A DNA stretch of 64,000 bases from Phoronis australis. Lineage: Eukaryota > Phoronida > Phoronidae. Made by a program: the position numbers and the translations under genes. This document shows, piece by piece, positions 35,975 through 48,330 of the stretch; within the stretch, counting starts at the first letter, position 1; every line of letters starts with the position of its first letter. The notes under the pieces are model-generated. The model worked only from the letters and a program-made list of their open reading frames with translations, was not told where the DNA came from and did not search any database. The stretch lies in the NCBI GenBank assembly GCA_002633005.1, contig NMRA01000489.1:78982-142981 (forward strand), in the 5' to 3' direction.

Positions 35975-37652
35975 TCTGCAGACGAACCACTGACGTCGCT
36001 GCGTCGTTTCTCACCTTCCTCACAGGTTAACGCGACACCCTCGGGAAGGTGAGGTCGACCGTATAAGAGGCGATGTGGATATAGACCGATTAAGACGGTA
36101 AAATTACTAATTAAATCGGGTGGCATTCTCCTTTAACGTGATACTGCACAGCGGGAATCTACTTGAGGTTTTAGACCTAATGCTAGTATTCCATGAATAC
36201 CTCGAGCAAAGTTATGCAACAAGTTTGTTACGTATACTTATGAGTACTACAACGCTGAAAAACTAATTGCTTGATAGCTTCTCTGGGAAATGGGAAAATT
36301 TTATTGTTCACGTTACTCCTTGTAGCAGCTGTTTACCTTGTACGAGATACCAGAATGGTTTCTCCTGATCTGTGAATGCGTGAATGAATGGATGTACTTG
36401 TTTGTTTGTTTGTTTATCAATAGTAATAAACATCTGAAAAAGATGAGAGATTTTGTCCCACCTTTCTGCAAAATTCGGAAAGCCATAATCTAGTAAAAGC
36501 GAAACGCAACTATTTTTAAATTACGGTTATTAAATAATAGACGAGACATTTCCCGCCGTTCTCGTGGACGGTCCAGCAAAAGGCCCGCATCTTGATTCTA
36601 CGTTCCTTTCCGTTGACGGAGCAAGCACAATATCCTACTCGTTGCTGAACAGTCTTTTCTTCGGTCATTCACTGGAAACGAAATGCAGAGCCGATATGGT
36701 GCATGGCGTTTCCGTCTATTATTGCATTTATGGAACATCTAAATATCTCCAAGACGACCTCGTATCTAGATTTTGCACTAAAGGAAAGCGGATTGCATTC
36801 TACTGCACGCGCCACGAGACATGACGTGAGCAGGGCAAATACGACCAGTTACTGATTTGGGCAACTAAACTAAAGGTTACCCGCGTGTGCTGGAGATGGT
36901 CAAAACGTTCAGCTCAAGTAACCACATATGAACAACGGCCATGGTAATCACAGAGTCGATTCCCGTGTTTATCACGTGAGTTGGCTCAAAATACGACAGT
37001 TAAGGTTGTAAAGCATAAAATAGCTTTCATGTCTAGCCGATTTACATATCCTTATTGACCTCGTCCTAGATGGACCAATCAAGAACCAGATAACAGAGAC
37101 CTACACCAGACTCATATAGTAATTGAGTCTGCACTTTGTGTTTGATATGGACGGTTCAAATCAGGCACATCTATGTAATTTAGGTCCAAAGTGTGTACTG
37201 GTGATGATTAAAAACCTCGGACGCTTGGGTGTTCAACGAGCACTTTCCAAACTATTGGCGGCGGCAGAGCATTGAGGGTGATGTGTTCTTATTTTAATAA
37301 AATCTACTTCTTCTAGCTTTTGTTTTGTACTTTACCTAAATATGTTATTCTTGACTTGATACTTTTGATTTTTATTGTATTATACGGATACTTCTAAGTA
37401 CACTGATATTCATCACTTCTATTAGATGTTTACATTGTTGTAAGCGTTGAAGCTGTATTCTTCATTTTTTTCCTTTTTAACCTACAGTATTTACTAACAT
37501 TTTTGTTGGACTATCGTAACTTTATATTATTTTATAACCATTGTTCATGATTTGATAGTCAATTACACTACTAATTACTGCTAAGCGCCGGTGGCGTTTT
37601 TCCATGCAGAGTCTTCTTTAGTTCTTCTGCTTACGTCATAATAAATTACAAT
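35975..37652. other. THAP upstream region and non-coding stretch
   Basis: CpG-containing sequence just upstream of the THAP ATG (35975-36060) could include its promoter, but no core element is clear. An 86-codon plus-strand ORF (36564-36824) shows no motif. Confidence 0.3.
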
Positions 37653-37726
37653 ATTCGCAATCCTCATCTTGTTTTATTCTGCAACATAGCTCGTGGCGTA
37701 CCCCGGGCAAAATAGATTACGATAAA
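37653..37726 (+). repeat. Dispersed 74-bp repeat, copy 2
   Basis: Partner of 31331-31404, same orientation and length. The two differ mainly by T/C and T/G substitutions, such as TTGGTGTACCCCGTG against GTGGCGTACCCCGGG. Confidence 0.8.
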
Positions 37727-38039
37727 TAGCATTTTTCTTTAAAGTACATATAGAAGTTACGTAACTAAAAAATCGCGTTGGCCATATTACTATGGCAGAT
37801 CACTTACTTGAATGTGTGCAACGTCGGGGGTGAGGTAGAGGGGGGTAGATTGGGTGCATGACAAAATTGTCTTTGCCGATATCAATTTATTTAATCAGTC
37901 ATGTACTGTTGAGACCATTAGCTTAAATGTTGAGCCTAATTAGCCCTATTTTGTAAGACCAGTTTAAACTCATGATATTGTTTTCGTGTCGATGATGTAG
38001 ATACTTCTTAAGGCTTAACATGGGATCCAAACTGGTTCA

Positions 38040-38520
38040 TCGCAATCTTTATCCGGATTCCGGTGTAAGGAATTGTTGACGATGTTGGCATAACAGCCAT
38101 TCAACGCCTGACACACTTCGTCCTCTGTGCGGAATATGTGTCCACCAAGCTGGCGAATGCCTAGGCAAAAGACGAGTCATTTGTGCCATTCGGCGTGTTG
38201 GACACAGCACAAGAATCAAGCACGGTGGCAATATCGCTCAGTGCATCGCACACAGTCTCATTCCGTGCACTATCTTCTGGCTTTGACCCAGTGTCAGACA
38301 GGGCGTGATCACCCGTTGGCTGCACCATTTTGTCTTCCAACGAGGTAAGGTGAGTCTAACAAAGACTATTCTCCACTGGGCCTCAAACAGAGCCTGTCCC
38401 AGTATCCAACCGGGTCACTTCCACATCAGACTACGGGGAGTCAGTCACCGTCTCAACAGCTGCTCACGCCTCGAGCTATTGGCACTTAGCTTACCGCCAG
38501 CTATATTGCCTTGAAATGAA
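38040..38520 (-). pseudogene. Possible decayed coding sequence
   Basis: Read on the minus strand, neighbouring frames contain protein-like polar stretches such as DTGSKPEDSARNETVCDALS followed by DIATVLDSC, and in the next frame GGHIFRTEDEVCQALNGCYA. They are broken by stops and a frame change. No family recognised. It may be a remnant of a retrotransposon or gene, or chance. Confidence 0.22.
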
Positions 38521-41500
38521 GACAATATGGCTATAGAAAGAGAAACGTCACTATAGTTTCTACATTCGAAGATGATAGAGCGAGACACCTGGATCTAGGT
38601 AATACAGCAAGGGGCACATGCCCCCCCCAGACTGTAACATCCTTACGATGAAATGGAACGGGGAAATCACGGCAAATCCTGTAGAAAAGGGTAAAAATAT
38701 TCAGTAACATTTGCCTCGTGCCTGAGTATGTCATAAAGCGGTGCAGTAAGTTTGCAACGCTAAGACCAAGTTTTCACGAGCTTTATGCGAACCCATGAAG
38801 CAAATTTCATTCACTCATTGTACGGCTAGTCGTGACATTCTAGTAAACAACAGGTACACGCAGGTACACCGCGGGAGACCGAAATTGCACCTTTTATAGT
38901 CGGAGGGTGGCTAATTTTAAGGGTCCGAAGCAATATCAGTGTTCAGAACCATTAAGCCTAAATACAAGGGCGAGAGCTTCCATCTTCTGTGACCAGTTAC
39001 GCTCCATGACTACGAGGACCACAATGCAACCAGTCCACCCCACTGGAGGAGATTTTTAACATCGTATTTACTGTAGCCTAGCACTCCTCGGGTGATAATT
39101 CCTCCAAATACTAGCGCGTGTCTAGATACGGAAAAACAGTCTCCATATGTGTAATTATAATCTACTATCATAACGCTAGCGCTCGACGCAATGTTGTCAT
39201 ATTATGCACGAAATAGGCGTAAGCAAAAATAAGTGGTAAAATAATCCCATGTTTTTTCTTATTTCCTAGCTAACACGAGGAGCATCGAAATATATCAGCA
39301 GGGAAACTGAAACTTTTTGTCTTCAGTTTAAAGCTAAAATTCGAGTTACTCAAATTCCAGTAAAAACGGCGGCTTACACCCGTCATGACGAATGTTTTCG
39401 TAGTAGAAAATCTGGGTGACTTCAGTGTGAAAGCAATTATTTTTATATCACCTTTAGTAAAAGATAAAAATCCTTTATCACGGAGAGACATTTCCCGTGT
39501 CGATTACCACCGTTCAACCAAGACTCGAGGGGACCCGCACATGAGTAGGCGAGCGTCGCTAAACACCAAGCAAACTTTGACGCTCTCCCGTTTTTCACAG
39601 AAATAAAAACACCCTCTCTAGATTTCCTGTGGTGAAGTTTTTTACATTCTTCATGTTGTATTTGTCAACACTCCCCTTGTCGTGTCAACGAGATTCTAGC
39701 TACTACTTTTAGATCACAGCAATCGACTCTCCCATTCTACGCTGCCCCAAAGAGGACATGCCTGTGTCTTATTTAATCTCGAGATCCTGAGAGATCTTAA
39801 AAAGAAACACGCCATATCATCTTGGGGCCGCCGTACTATCCTGTATTCGGGACCTCCCAAGAGAGTAATATTACCGAAACAGCGCTCAACGTAGCTTTAA
39901 ATTAAGCCCCGTTTACTCCCGAGTCTATATTTACACCCACCTGCTCTATGTAATGTTGCCATATAAACTCAAACACACCCAAGTGTAAAGCTACACACGG
40001 TGTATAATTACACTACCTCCAGAAGTCGTGTAAATACACACCTGACGCATGTGAATGCGATATAATTTACACACGAGTCGAAAAACAAGATTACTCCGCC
40101 AAAAGTGCTGTTACCAAATTTATGTGATCTCATCTCCCTTAAAACGTCCAAAAGAACCTTTGTTGTCATGTGTGGTTTGGGAAGGTCCTTCACTGAAATG
40201 CTGCACCTGATGGTGCAGACGATAATGATTATGCTGGGTGAAACTTTCACTGACAGCTTTTTATGTCACGCTTTCACTACATATGCAGCATCTTTAACAG
40301 GACTATGCATAGCTTTAACTTCATCAAGACAAATCAGCTTTTCTGTTCACTTTGCAAAAGTTTGTTGTACACTTTGAACGCTCAATTTCCAAAAGCTAGC
40401 ACGTCATGAACGCGACCCGGCCCAACCATCTTGAGTTTACATCACTAATGATATAATCAGTACCAGTAATCACCACCATAGATAATAATCGAATAACCAT
40501 GTTGCTGAAATAAAAACTGCGATCAGTATTTCGTACGCAATCGTTGATATGCGACTTCCATCGATACCAGTACAAAACTGCCACAATACCAGTACAAAAC
40601 TGCTACAGTTGGAAAATGTCAAATTTATCCTTCCAAGTGATGGCCTTGTAGAAATTTTGAGCAGTTATCAGCTTTATCGTACATAGGTGATAATACGGCC
40701 GTGAAATAACCGTGTCATCACACCGTGAAATACGTCAGAACTAAATTTCTGTAGTTTCTCTACAGAAGATAACCGTTATCATCTCTAGAGAAAATAACCA
40801 TGGCAATGTCGTAAGANATACTCGCCGATGGAAAGTGGTGGCGACAATTGGTGAAAAATAGCACAAAACAAAAGTAGAATAGAACAGATTCGCACAGTAA
40901 GCTCAACGCAAAACCAAGTGGCGGGAAGCGCTTTCCTCCTAAAACGTCACTTCCGGAAAAGCGGACGAGTAATTAATAAAATTACGAAAAGCTGTAATTA
41001 AGTGAAAAATATGTCTAGGATAACCAATCAACCTTATTTTAGCTCAAAATGACATGGAAAAAGGTTGCCTTCGCCTTTAAACTCATCTTCTTATACAGTA
41101 CCAATCACTGCTCGAATTCTGTACAGGTGTTAGTGCCACCCAATAATTGAAATCCCCTTGCTATCATGGAAATCCCCTTACAAATGAATCAAATATACAG
41201 CACAAATCATAAACATATCGGTCAAATAACAGTTTTTAATTGCAAGAAACGTGATGAAAATTAAGGTGAAAACAGTGTTCTTAAAGTACGCAAACACGGA
41301 ACCTAAACGATACAGCGACCTCATTTGGCCAACTAGTCATGAATAAGTGGTTTCTACGGTAAACATATTACTATTGAAAACACGGAATTCATAACCTCCG
41401 GGTCCCTACCGTGTGGTATTTAATCAATATAAGCAAGTAAAATCGCCAATAGTTATAACAAGCTTTGCATTACGATATTCTTTTATAAATTCAATGAAAT

Positions 41501-41806
41501 TTTACCAAGTAATCTTCTTTAACACAGCGCCTAGTTCTGAACATCTGCTCAACCTACTAATGATCCGGTAGTACAAGTAAAAGAAGGCTATTTTTCTGTT
41601 TATTCGATATTTCATGTTAAATTTTCCTTACGTTGATCAGTTTATAATTGCTGCTATTTTACACGGAATAAACACACACTTTATGAGTTCAGATTTCCGC
41701 AACGACATATTAACAGACGTTACCGCTTAGCCCTCTAAAGTTTTGTGTAAATTGGCGTCTTAAAAATAGATCACGTGATATGTATGATAAGTATGTGATA
41801 CAGCGC
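38521..41806. other. Non-coding stretch
   Basis: No supported feature. An ambiguous base lies at 40817. Short ORFs on both strands lack motifs. Confidence 0.35.
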
Positions 41807-41872
41807 ACGTGATGATAACTGTGGCTTGCATATCACGTATCGAGATATAATAACCCACAGTAATCATCACGT
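41807..41872. repeat. 18-bp inverted repeat, MITE-like hairpin
   Basis: ACGTGATGATAACTGTGG (41807-41824) pairs with CCACAGTAATCATCACGT (41855-41872) at 17 of 18 positions. Additional CACGTGAT and ATATCACG motifs nearby suggest nested hairpins. Confidence 0.65.
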
Positions 41873-41885
41873 ACGTTATATAACA

Positions 41886-41925
41886 TGCACGCACGCACAG
41901 ACGCACGCACGCACGCACACACACA
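41886..41925 (+). repeat. (ACGC)n/(AC)n microsatellite
   Basis: Imperfect GCAC tetranucleotide repeats passing into CA dinucleotides. An analogous tract is at 51475-51512. Confidence 0.9.
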
Positions 41926-42443
41926 AAACTGTGTTAATTTCACGTATACGTGAGAACAAGAAAACGCTTTCGAGATTCCGCCAGGTTACCAACAATCTTA
42001 CGACTTGGTTCCAACGCTGGATTGTTTTTTCTTTCGTAACACGTTGGAAAAAAACGAGAATAGTATCTGCCATTTGACAATTTTCAAACTATCGTTCGTT
42101 TTTGAAATTTTCATTATGAAAAGTGTTTTGTCACCAGTCCATCGATCTTTCCTAATGAATCCATACTTGACATTTTCGACTGAGAAAGCTCCAAAAGCAA
42201 TCCATACCCGAGCCTCAGAGCTACCCAGATTCATGACAAATGTTCTTGAAGAATATTCTTTTTACAATAAAAAACTGCTTGTGTCGACTTGGCTGCAAAA
42301 TATATAGAGTACTGAGCGCAAATGGTGTTTTTCTTTTCCACATACGAATGCTACATAAATTTACATTTACATCCGGGCGTTGATTTTCGTATTTCATAGT
42401 GTATTTATACGTACGGATGTAAAAATGCTGCATATAAACGGGC

Positions 42444-42680
42444 CTTAAAGATGCTAGGTCTCATTAAACCGTGAATATTTAAATTTGTAGTAAGCGCCAC
42501 CTTGTGACTACCTGGAGAACTGTGTACATGTTCAATCAGGAAAAGAAACAATTTGTAAATAAATTGCGCCACAATTGATTCACTTAAAACAAGTGTAAAT
42601 GTATAAAAAACGAAATAATTCCAAATATTATGCAATCGTTATTTGATAGTGAAATAAACAAATAAAAAACCGTGCCTTGT
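42444..42680 (+). mobile_element. Lone arm of fold-back element F1
   Basis: Matches the left arm of 29655-30517 over most of its length: CTTAAAGATGCTAGG, TTTGTAGTAAGCGCCACC, CAGGAAAAGAAACAATTTGT and CAATCGTTATTTGATAGTGA blocks. No inverted partner follows, so the family can exist as a single arm. Confidence 0.7.
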
Positions 42681-44022
42681 TTCATTAGGGTAACGATGAC
42701 ATATTACCATACTCATTTACATAAAAATAGTCTCGCGAAACGAGACATTCGCGATATTGTAATGCTAACTGTTTTCGGATGGTTTCCAGCACACTGGAAG
42801 ACCCGGGGTTGTTTGTAAACTAATACTTAATTTGCATATTCACAATTTAATGAGAGACAGCATTTTTAAAAAGATGCGTGGAGCATCTTTGAACTTGTAC
42901 CTTAACTTTCGCGAAGTTGTAGGACTCAATGTCAAATTTGGCAAACTTCGGAACGTTATTTGTCAGAAATGGCTGATCAGATTTATATAGAGTTGTTACA
43001 TACTATGCTCTATACTGTTGGATATTCTTTTTAAGACCCACTTTAACACGAGGTGTTATCATTAAAAAATTCAAAGTTGCACAAAACGAATATTAACCGG
43101 AGTTTTGTCAGTGTTCAACGCTTGGGTTAGCGCCAACTCGCCAAATGCAACATAGCGAAAATCCTAGGACGTCAAAAGAAAACCGAGGTCGCCAAGGTCG
43201 GAAGTCGGCGACCATAAAAAAACGTCGCGCCGCTTTCACCCTCATTAAAAATTACGCATGCGCTATACGGACCATAATGCAAATAAGCCTTTGACTTGTT
43301 ATGTTATGTCTTGCACTCGTACTTTTATTTTTCTTGTGTTGTGTTTTTATGTTTTTTATTTCTCTGTGATTCTAATAAATTTATTATAATTATATTATTA
43401 TAAAATGGCTGTTCCAATTCTCCCATAAATATACCAAAATATCCTGGAATCTATGGCATCGTACAGATAATTACGATTTTAAGGTACATACCCAGCTTTA
43501 CATGAACGTATCGCATCAGTGGCCTCGTCATTTGTCAGGTGGAGGCGAACCGTGTGAGGCACTTCGGATTTTCGCAGCTTCTAATTCCTACTTTTTCATC
43601 GTCGTTTTAAAAATTCTAACATCATGAACGTACGATTCTCTGCTGAAAAGCATCGCCTGTTGTCCTTGGCGAACCGTTTCCGGATAGTCCAAAATCACTC
43701 ATCGATTCCAACGGGAATGTCGTTCAGGGACAGCGCAGTTGGCTCCGACATCTTATTTGTTCGTCGCGGGTGACACGTGACGTTTCGCAAGAGGGTATAG
43801 CTTACGATAGGTCAATTTGAGCACTTGTTTTATACGTGCTGACAGTACTGATTTCGCGACGACATAACAAGTTTGAACCAAAGGTATTGAATGTAAGAAA
43901 AATGTTATCAATTGAAGGTTTGAAAGTCATTACAAATTTTGAAACGAATTCATTGTAACTTGCTGTAGTGCGTCACGAATTCTGATTATTCCTAGGTTCA
44001 AACACAATCTTTTAAAGTCGCA
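42681..44022. other. Non-coding stretch
   Basis: No supported feature. Confidence 0.35.
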
Positions 44023-44044
44023 TTGGTGACCTGCAGGTCACCAA
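44023..44044. repeat. Perfect 22-bp palindrome with nuclear-receptor half-sites
   Basis: TTGGTGACCTGCAGGTCACC followed by AA is its own reverse complement. It contains TGACCT and AGGTCA in everted orientation with a 2-bp spacer. A similar TGACCTCAGAGGTCA occurs in the LTR at 56119-56133. Confidence 0.7.
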
Positions 44045-45070
44045 ATCGAGCATTGCAGCTGTAACTGCAGTGTTTTTTGAGATTTCATTTTGAACATTAA
44101 AATCAAATGAAATTTGGTCATGTACAATTGATACCGTTGTTTTGCTATGAGTGGACACCCTACTTCCTAAATTTTACTAAAATACATTATCACGAGACGT
44201 TACAGAATGGTATAAGGATAGAAATCCAATTCTGTAGACTGTCTACTTTCAGGAAATGTTTACTTTGCAGAGCTAATTTCTGTGCATAATCTTAAAGTTA
44301 ACGCATCCAAATATTCACTCCAAAGTAGTGTCGAAGCTGATCCATTTGGCCATAGACGAAGTTGAATACTTAACTTATAAAATATTGAGGAATCGGTGTA
44401 TTTAATAACGCAAAACGTGTTTAACAGTCGGTGACAATTATGGCGGCTAAAAAAGACATCGGATGGTCTATTTTTATTCAGTTCCATTGTAGTTGCGGTT
44501 CTATCTATAGCATCCAACGGGCAGAATAATGGTCGTCTATTTATAAATAGAAGAAATAACTACACAAGTTAACCATGCAAGTAATAGATTGTCTCCTCTA
44601 TTTCTCGGAAATTCGGATAATTGCCATTTGATGGATGAGGATATATTTTTATCATTTCCACGATTGGCATATCATCAAAACGCGGAGTGTTTATTCGGAG
44701 GGTCGTAACGTCAACTGCAAGCGACATCAAGCAGTTAGGTTTGTGAAGTACATGTACACCGGAAGTCTCAGTTTTCGATATCTAATGAAAAGAACAGTGT
44801 AAAGAAAATCCCGCTGACTACAAAGGAGTCTCTTACTCTCGCGTTTTACTAACGCTTCCCTCATAAATATTCCATTTTCCGACCTGTTGTCATATAAATT
44901 TTAGTGAAGTTCACCTTATGTTTTATTTCTACAAAAATGATGGTCTACTATTTTCGGTTACAGTATTAAGGCTTTGGATTCTCAATGCTTATAGCGTCCC
45001 CTACTACACACCACTACCGGAAATCCTTTATTTTACATTAATGCATTCTTTCACGAGCTGCATCAAAGGT
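44045..45070. other. Non-coding stretch with a weak start candidate
   Basis: ATTATGGCGGCTAAAA at 44437-44452 has a YY1-like sequence around an ATG (44440) that opens 29 codons. No donor or homology supports it as a gene. Confidence 0.3.
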
Positions 45071-45215
45071 GGAAATCAACAATTGGTCGGACTTCAAAAC
45101 CGCGTGCACGGACTTCAAAACCAGTCGGCTGGGCTACAAAACCAAAAGGACGGTGATCAAACGTGTTGTCCGGACTTCAAAACACGATGGCCTTACCCGG
45201 ACCCAAAAAACTAGT
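45071..45215 (+). repeat. 21-bp minisatellite, left arm of a mirrored pair
   Basis: Diverged units built on GGACTTCAAAACC, about 21 bp long, so the plus strand reads as repeated heptapeptides (LQN with a following G). The same unit appears inverted at 45428-45597. Confidence 0.7.
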
Positions 45216-45427
45216 TGAATGGACCCAAAGCATGATGGCCGGTGCTAGTTGGCCGGTCATCAGACACGACGGCCTGGACTTCCTCAGAGACTCGCCTCTT
45301 TAAATGTCTCGAAAAAATCAATTGGCATCTTGTTTTTATTTTCTGCACCCGTTTGTTTGTTCGTTTTGTTCAAAATCGGCGTTTTGTTCGGCCATTGTGT
45401 TTGAGCACCGACCACTCCGTTTTAGGT

Positions 45428-45597
45428 TCTACCAACCAGGTGTTTTGAGTGCGACAACCTGGTTTTGAGGTATTGGCCACCGTGTTTTGAGGTTCGACCA
45501 CCAAGTTATAACACCGGCCACTGGGTTTTGCAGTCCGGTCAGCTGGTTTTGAAGTTCAGGCAAGTGGTTTTGAAGTCCGACCAACTGTTGATTCCAT
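45428..45597 (-). repeat. 21-bp minisatellite, right arm of a mirrored pair
   Basis: Units of GGTTTTGAAGTCCGACCAAC type, the reverse complement of the left arm, with clear 21-bp spacing near the right end. The outermost parts of both arms match best (CAACAATTGGTCGGACTTCA against its inverse). About 210 bp of unrelated sequence lies between the arms. Confidence 0.7.
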
Positions 45598-45819
45598 CTT
45601 GTGTATGTCTTTCCAAAGCTAAGCACGATGAATGTTTTGAGTCATCCACTTGAGAAAATAATATGAAAAAATAAACCAATTACTGGACTTACAAATCACA
45701 AAATAGTTGTTTTTTTCACATGGCACAGGTGTGATTACTTTCTCATGAAGCACAGAGATTTTTAAGAAGCGCTTTCTTCTCTTACGAGTGCTAGAAGTGC
45801 TCTCTCACAGGAAGGAGAC

Positions 45820-46330
45820 ATGAAGGATACCAACTTCAATGTAACGCTGCTGAGGCTGCGCCGCGCATGCGTGGCATTTGTTTGCATTAGTTTGTTCCGG
45901 TGTTAGTTAATCCCATGGAATTAACTGTCATTAAAACTGTTCGCAACTCCACCATTTTTCAACCACATTGCACAGGAGTCATAACATAAGCAACACCTTC
46001 ATCAGTTTTTGATGTTGTGCTATTATTGCAGATGCAAATGACAAATAATTTAATTTATAAATTATCATCATTTCGCATATTAAAATGCGAAAATTGATAA
46101 ACTCGATGTAACAGTAACGTGAATAAGGAAATGAGCCAAAGAGGTTATATAAATGACTAATTAAACCAGCAAGGAAATAATTTCAATGATTCAAAAGATT
46201 TCTACCTTAGACGAAGGTTTTAGAATACGAGCCCCTCACAGTTGCTGTGGAGAATTTAGTCAGGCATTCACTCAAAATTATATCTGTTCTTATATTAATT
46301 GAGCCTTTGGTTACGTTTCATATAGTTCTT
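45820..46330 (+). repeat. Dispersed repeat R5, plus-strand copy
   Basis: Reverse-complement match to 55240-55620, including GCTGCTGAGG, CGCATGCGTGG, TTTGTTTGCAT and TTTGTTCCGGT, CGCAACTCC, and further on AAATGACTAATTAAACCAGC and AATTTAGTCAGGCATTCA. About 130 bp in the middle (46005-46140) has no counterpart, so it is an insertion here or a deletion there. Family unknown. Confidence 0.75.
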
Positions 46331-46965
46331 AAGTTAAAATTCAGAATGCAGTGACATTTACAAAAATGTGATAAGCTAATGACTGCAACTACTTATCTAA
46401 AATTTACAGCTAAAAGCTTTCTGATAGATAAAAACGAGCAAACAACTACTTGATAGGTTTGAAATGTACTCTGATGATAAATCACTACATAGGTTGCAGC
46501 GTAGGACTTTCCATAGTAGTTTGTAAACAAACTCATTTTTCTAGAAAGTAAAAATTAGTGATCCTGATACGTGCAGTGTGCCCTACCAAAAACGAGACAC
46601 TGCAACGCATTTTTACGACTGCTATATTACTCTACTCTGGAAAATAATAATGTTCTTTAAGAGGCAAATGGACACCTGTCCATAGTTGCCAACATTCGAG
46701 AATTGAAAAAACGGGACAACTTACGGATAAAAATCAAAACATCAGGGTCTATGCCAAAACACAAGGGCGAAATGTTTGGCGCAACACATAAAAAGTAGAA
46801 TGAGCAATTGCATGGGCTGCAAAAACCCACGGAACGTGCCGTTTTTATTTTTTGCCGAACGGGAAAATAGTGCTATGTCGCGTGGGAAATAACAGCAGTT
46901 TATACCACAATATTAGCGTCGAATGACAAATGTAACCGTGTAATAACCCATTTAATTATCTCATT
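46331..46965. other. Non-coding stretch
   Basis: No supported feature. Confidence 0.35.
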
Positions 46966-47030
46966 TTGGCGGGAAACCGGGCCCCAAGAGTTTCGAGTCG
47001 CCGACTTTACCACTACACCACTGACGTCAT
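46966..47030 (-). mobile_element. tRNA-like SINE head (remnant)
   Basis: On the minus strand, CAGTGGTGTAGTGGTAAAGT resembles a tRNA D-arm and A box. An anticodon-like stem-loop region (GACTCGAAACTC) follows, then GGGCCCGGTTTCCCGCC in the place of the T-arm and B box. The stems are not all intact, so a functional tRNA is unlikely and a tRNA-derived SINE fragment fits better. Confidence 0.4.
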
Positions 47031-47872
47031 AGAGAGTGAAACTAGAATACTTAAAAGAGCACGCGCAACAATCGCATGTACAGCAAAGGGCATTGTACCC
47101 AATGAGATAAATTTAACTCATTGATTGTACCGACATTTATACGCTATGAAAAACAAGACGCATAATTTCCATAAAAATGATAATTAAATCCAGTGAAATT
47201 TTTCTCTCGACGTGTTCTCTCACTTTTAAATCACCGATCTCCAATTTGAATGCGGGTATCGTGTCGTCGGGATCCTTTGACTTGAGTGTTATACTCTGTT
47301 ATTAGGGGTAACCTACTTTAGCAGACGATATTTTCCCGGTCGAAGCTTAGCGTGATAAAACGTGTAGTAAGCTATAACAGTTGCTAAACCTTAATTTTTA
47401 TATTCATTTTATTTCTATTTTGTTTAAGTTTTCAATTGGTTTTGAGTAAAAGCATTATTTGACAAAAATAGCTCGGCTTTTCTTGAAAGATCACGACCTC
47501 CGACCCCGGCCTCTGACATAAAAGTAGTTACAAAGGCGAATCGAGAAAGGTGGATCGATTAATTGCAATGTTTCTCGTTCAGTATGTGGTATAAATATAT
47601 TATTACATGTTCTCAGTCGTTATCCCCCGTTATCTAGAGCCCGAGTGGATTTTGGAGAATTATCGCCGGTAATAATCTATATATATGATAATACATGTAT
47701 GTAAGGGTCGCCATGTGTCGAGTAGCTGGATATTTTGATGCCGCCGCGTCCGACGTCAAGAAAACGCCCATCTCGCAATAAGCGACTTGGGTCGATTCGC
47801 AGCTCTCCATTTCGAATTTGAGGTCGCCAAAATTTTAGTGCCGCGGACTGTCAATAGGTGTCGCTTGCGTCG
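47031..47872. other. Non-coding stretch
   Basis: No supported feature. Confidence 0.35.
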
Positions 47873-48330
47873 CGGCCGATTGCGCTCGCTGGTTCCCTGC
47901 GTGCCGCTAGGTGGTAGCCAGCAGGTAACACTTAATTTTTTACACCGGCGTTTCTGATTGGTGGTCGAATTCTTAACAGACAGCGCTTTCCACAAACAAA
48001 GTGGCATGACTGATGGAGGAAGTGTAAAATGTGGTCTTGACAAACCTTCGTTTCCAGATCGCCATTTTACCCAACAAACAACTCGTTGCAGGGTAAAATG
48101 AATTGTTTGTTTGTCGACATTTCGCAAGGGGGCGGAGCTTAGTTTAGCATCGCAATCGGCTCGCTGTTTCCCTGCGTGCCGCTAGGTGGTAGCCAGCACG
48201 CAGGCATCACTTAATGTTCCTCGGGAAAAAAATACACCGGCTTTTCTGATTGGCTGGTCGAATTCTCAACAGGTAGCGCTTTACGCAAACAAACTTTCTT
48301 GACTGATGGAGGAAGAGTAAATGTGGTCTG
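47873..48330 (+). repeat. Direct repeat of about 170 bp with 275-bp period
   Basis: 47873-48047 and 48148-48330 share TTCCCTGCGTGCCGCTAGGT and GGTAGCCAGCA, then ACACCGG..TTTCTGATTGG, GTCGAATTCT.AACAG and TGACTGATGGAGGAAG. The second copy lies inside the left arm of the large palindrome 48043-49316. Confidence 0.8.

Noticed and set aside
45429-45626. 65-codon ORF with LQN heptads as a coiled-coil gene
   Set aside because: It follows the 21-bp minisatellite, and the inverted arm encodes the same motif on the other strand.
47756-48127. 123-codon minus-strand ORF in the palindrome region
   Set aside because: Runs across the direct repeat and palindrome arm; basic low-complexity composition and no domain.
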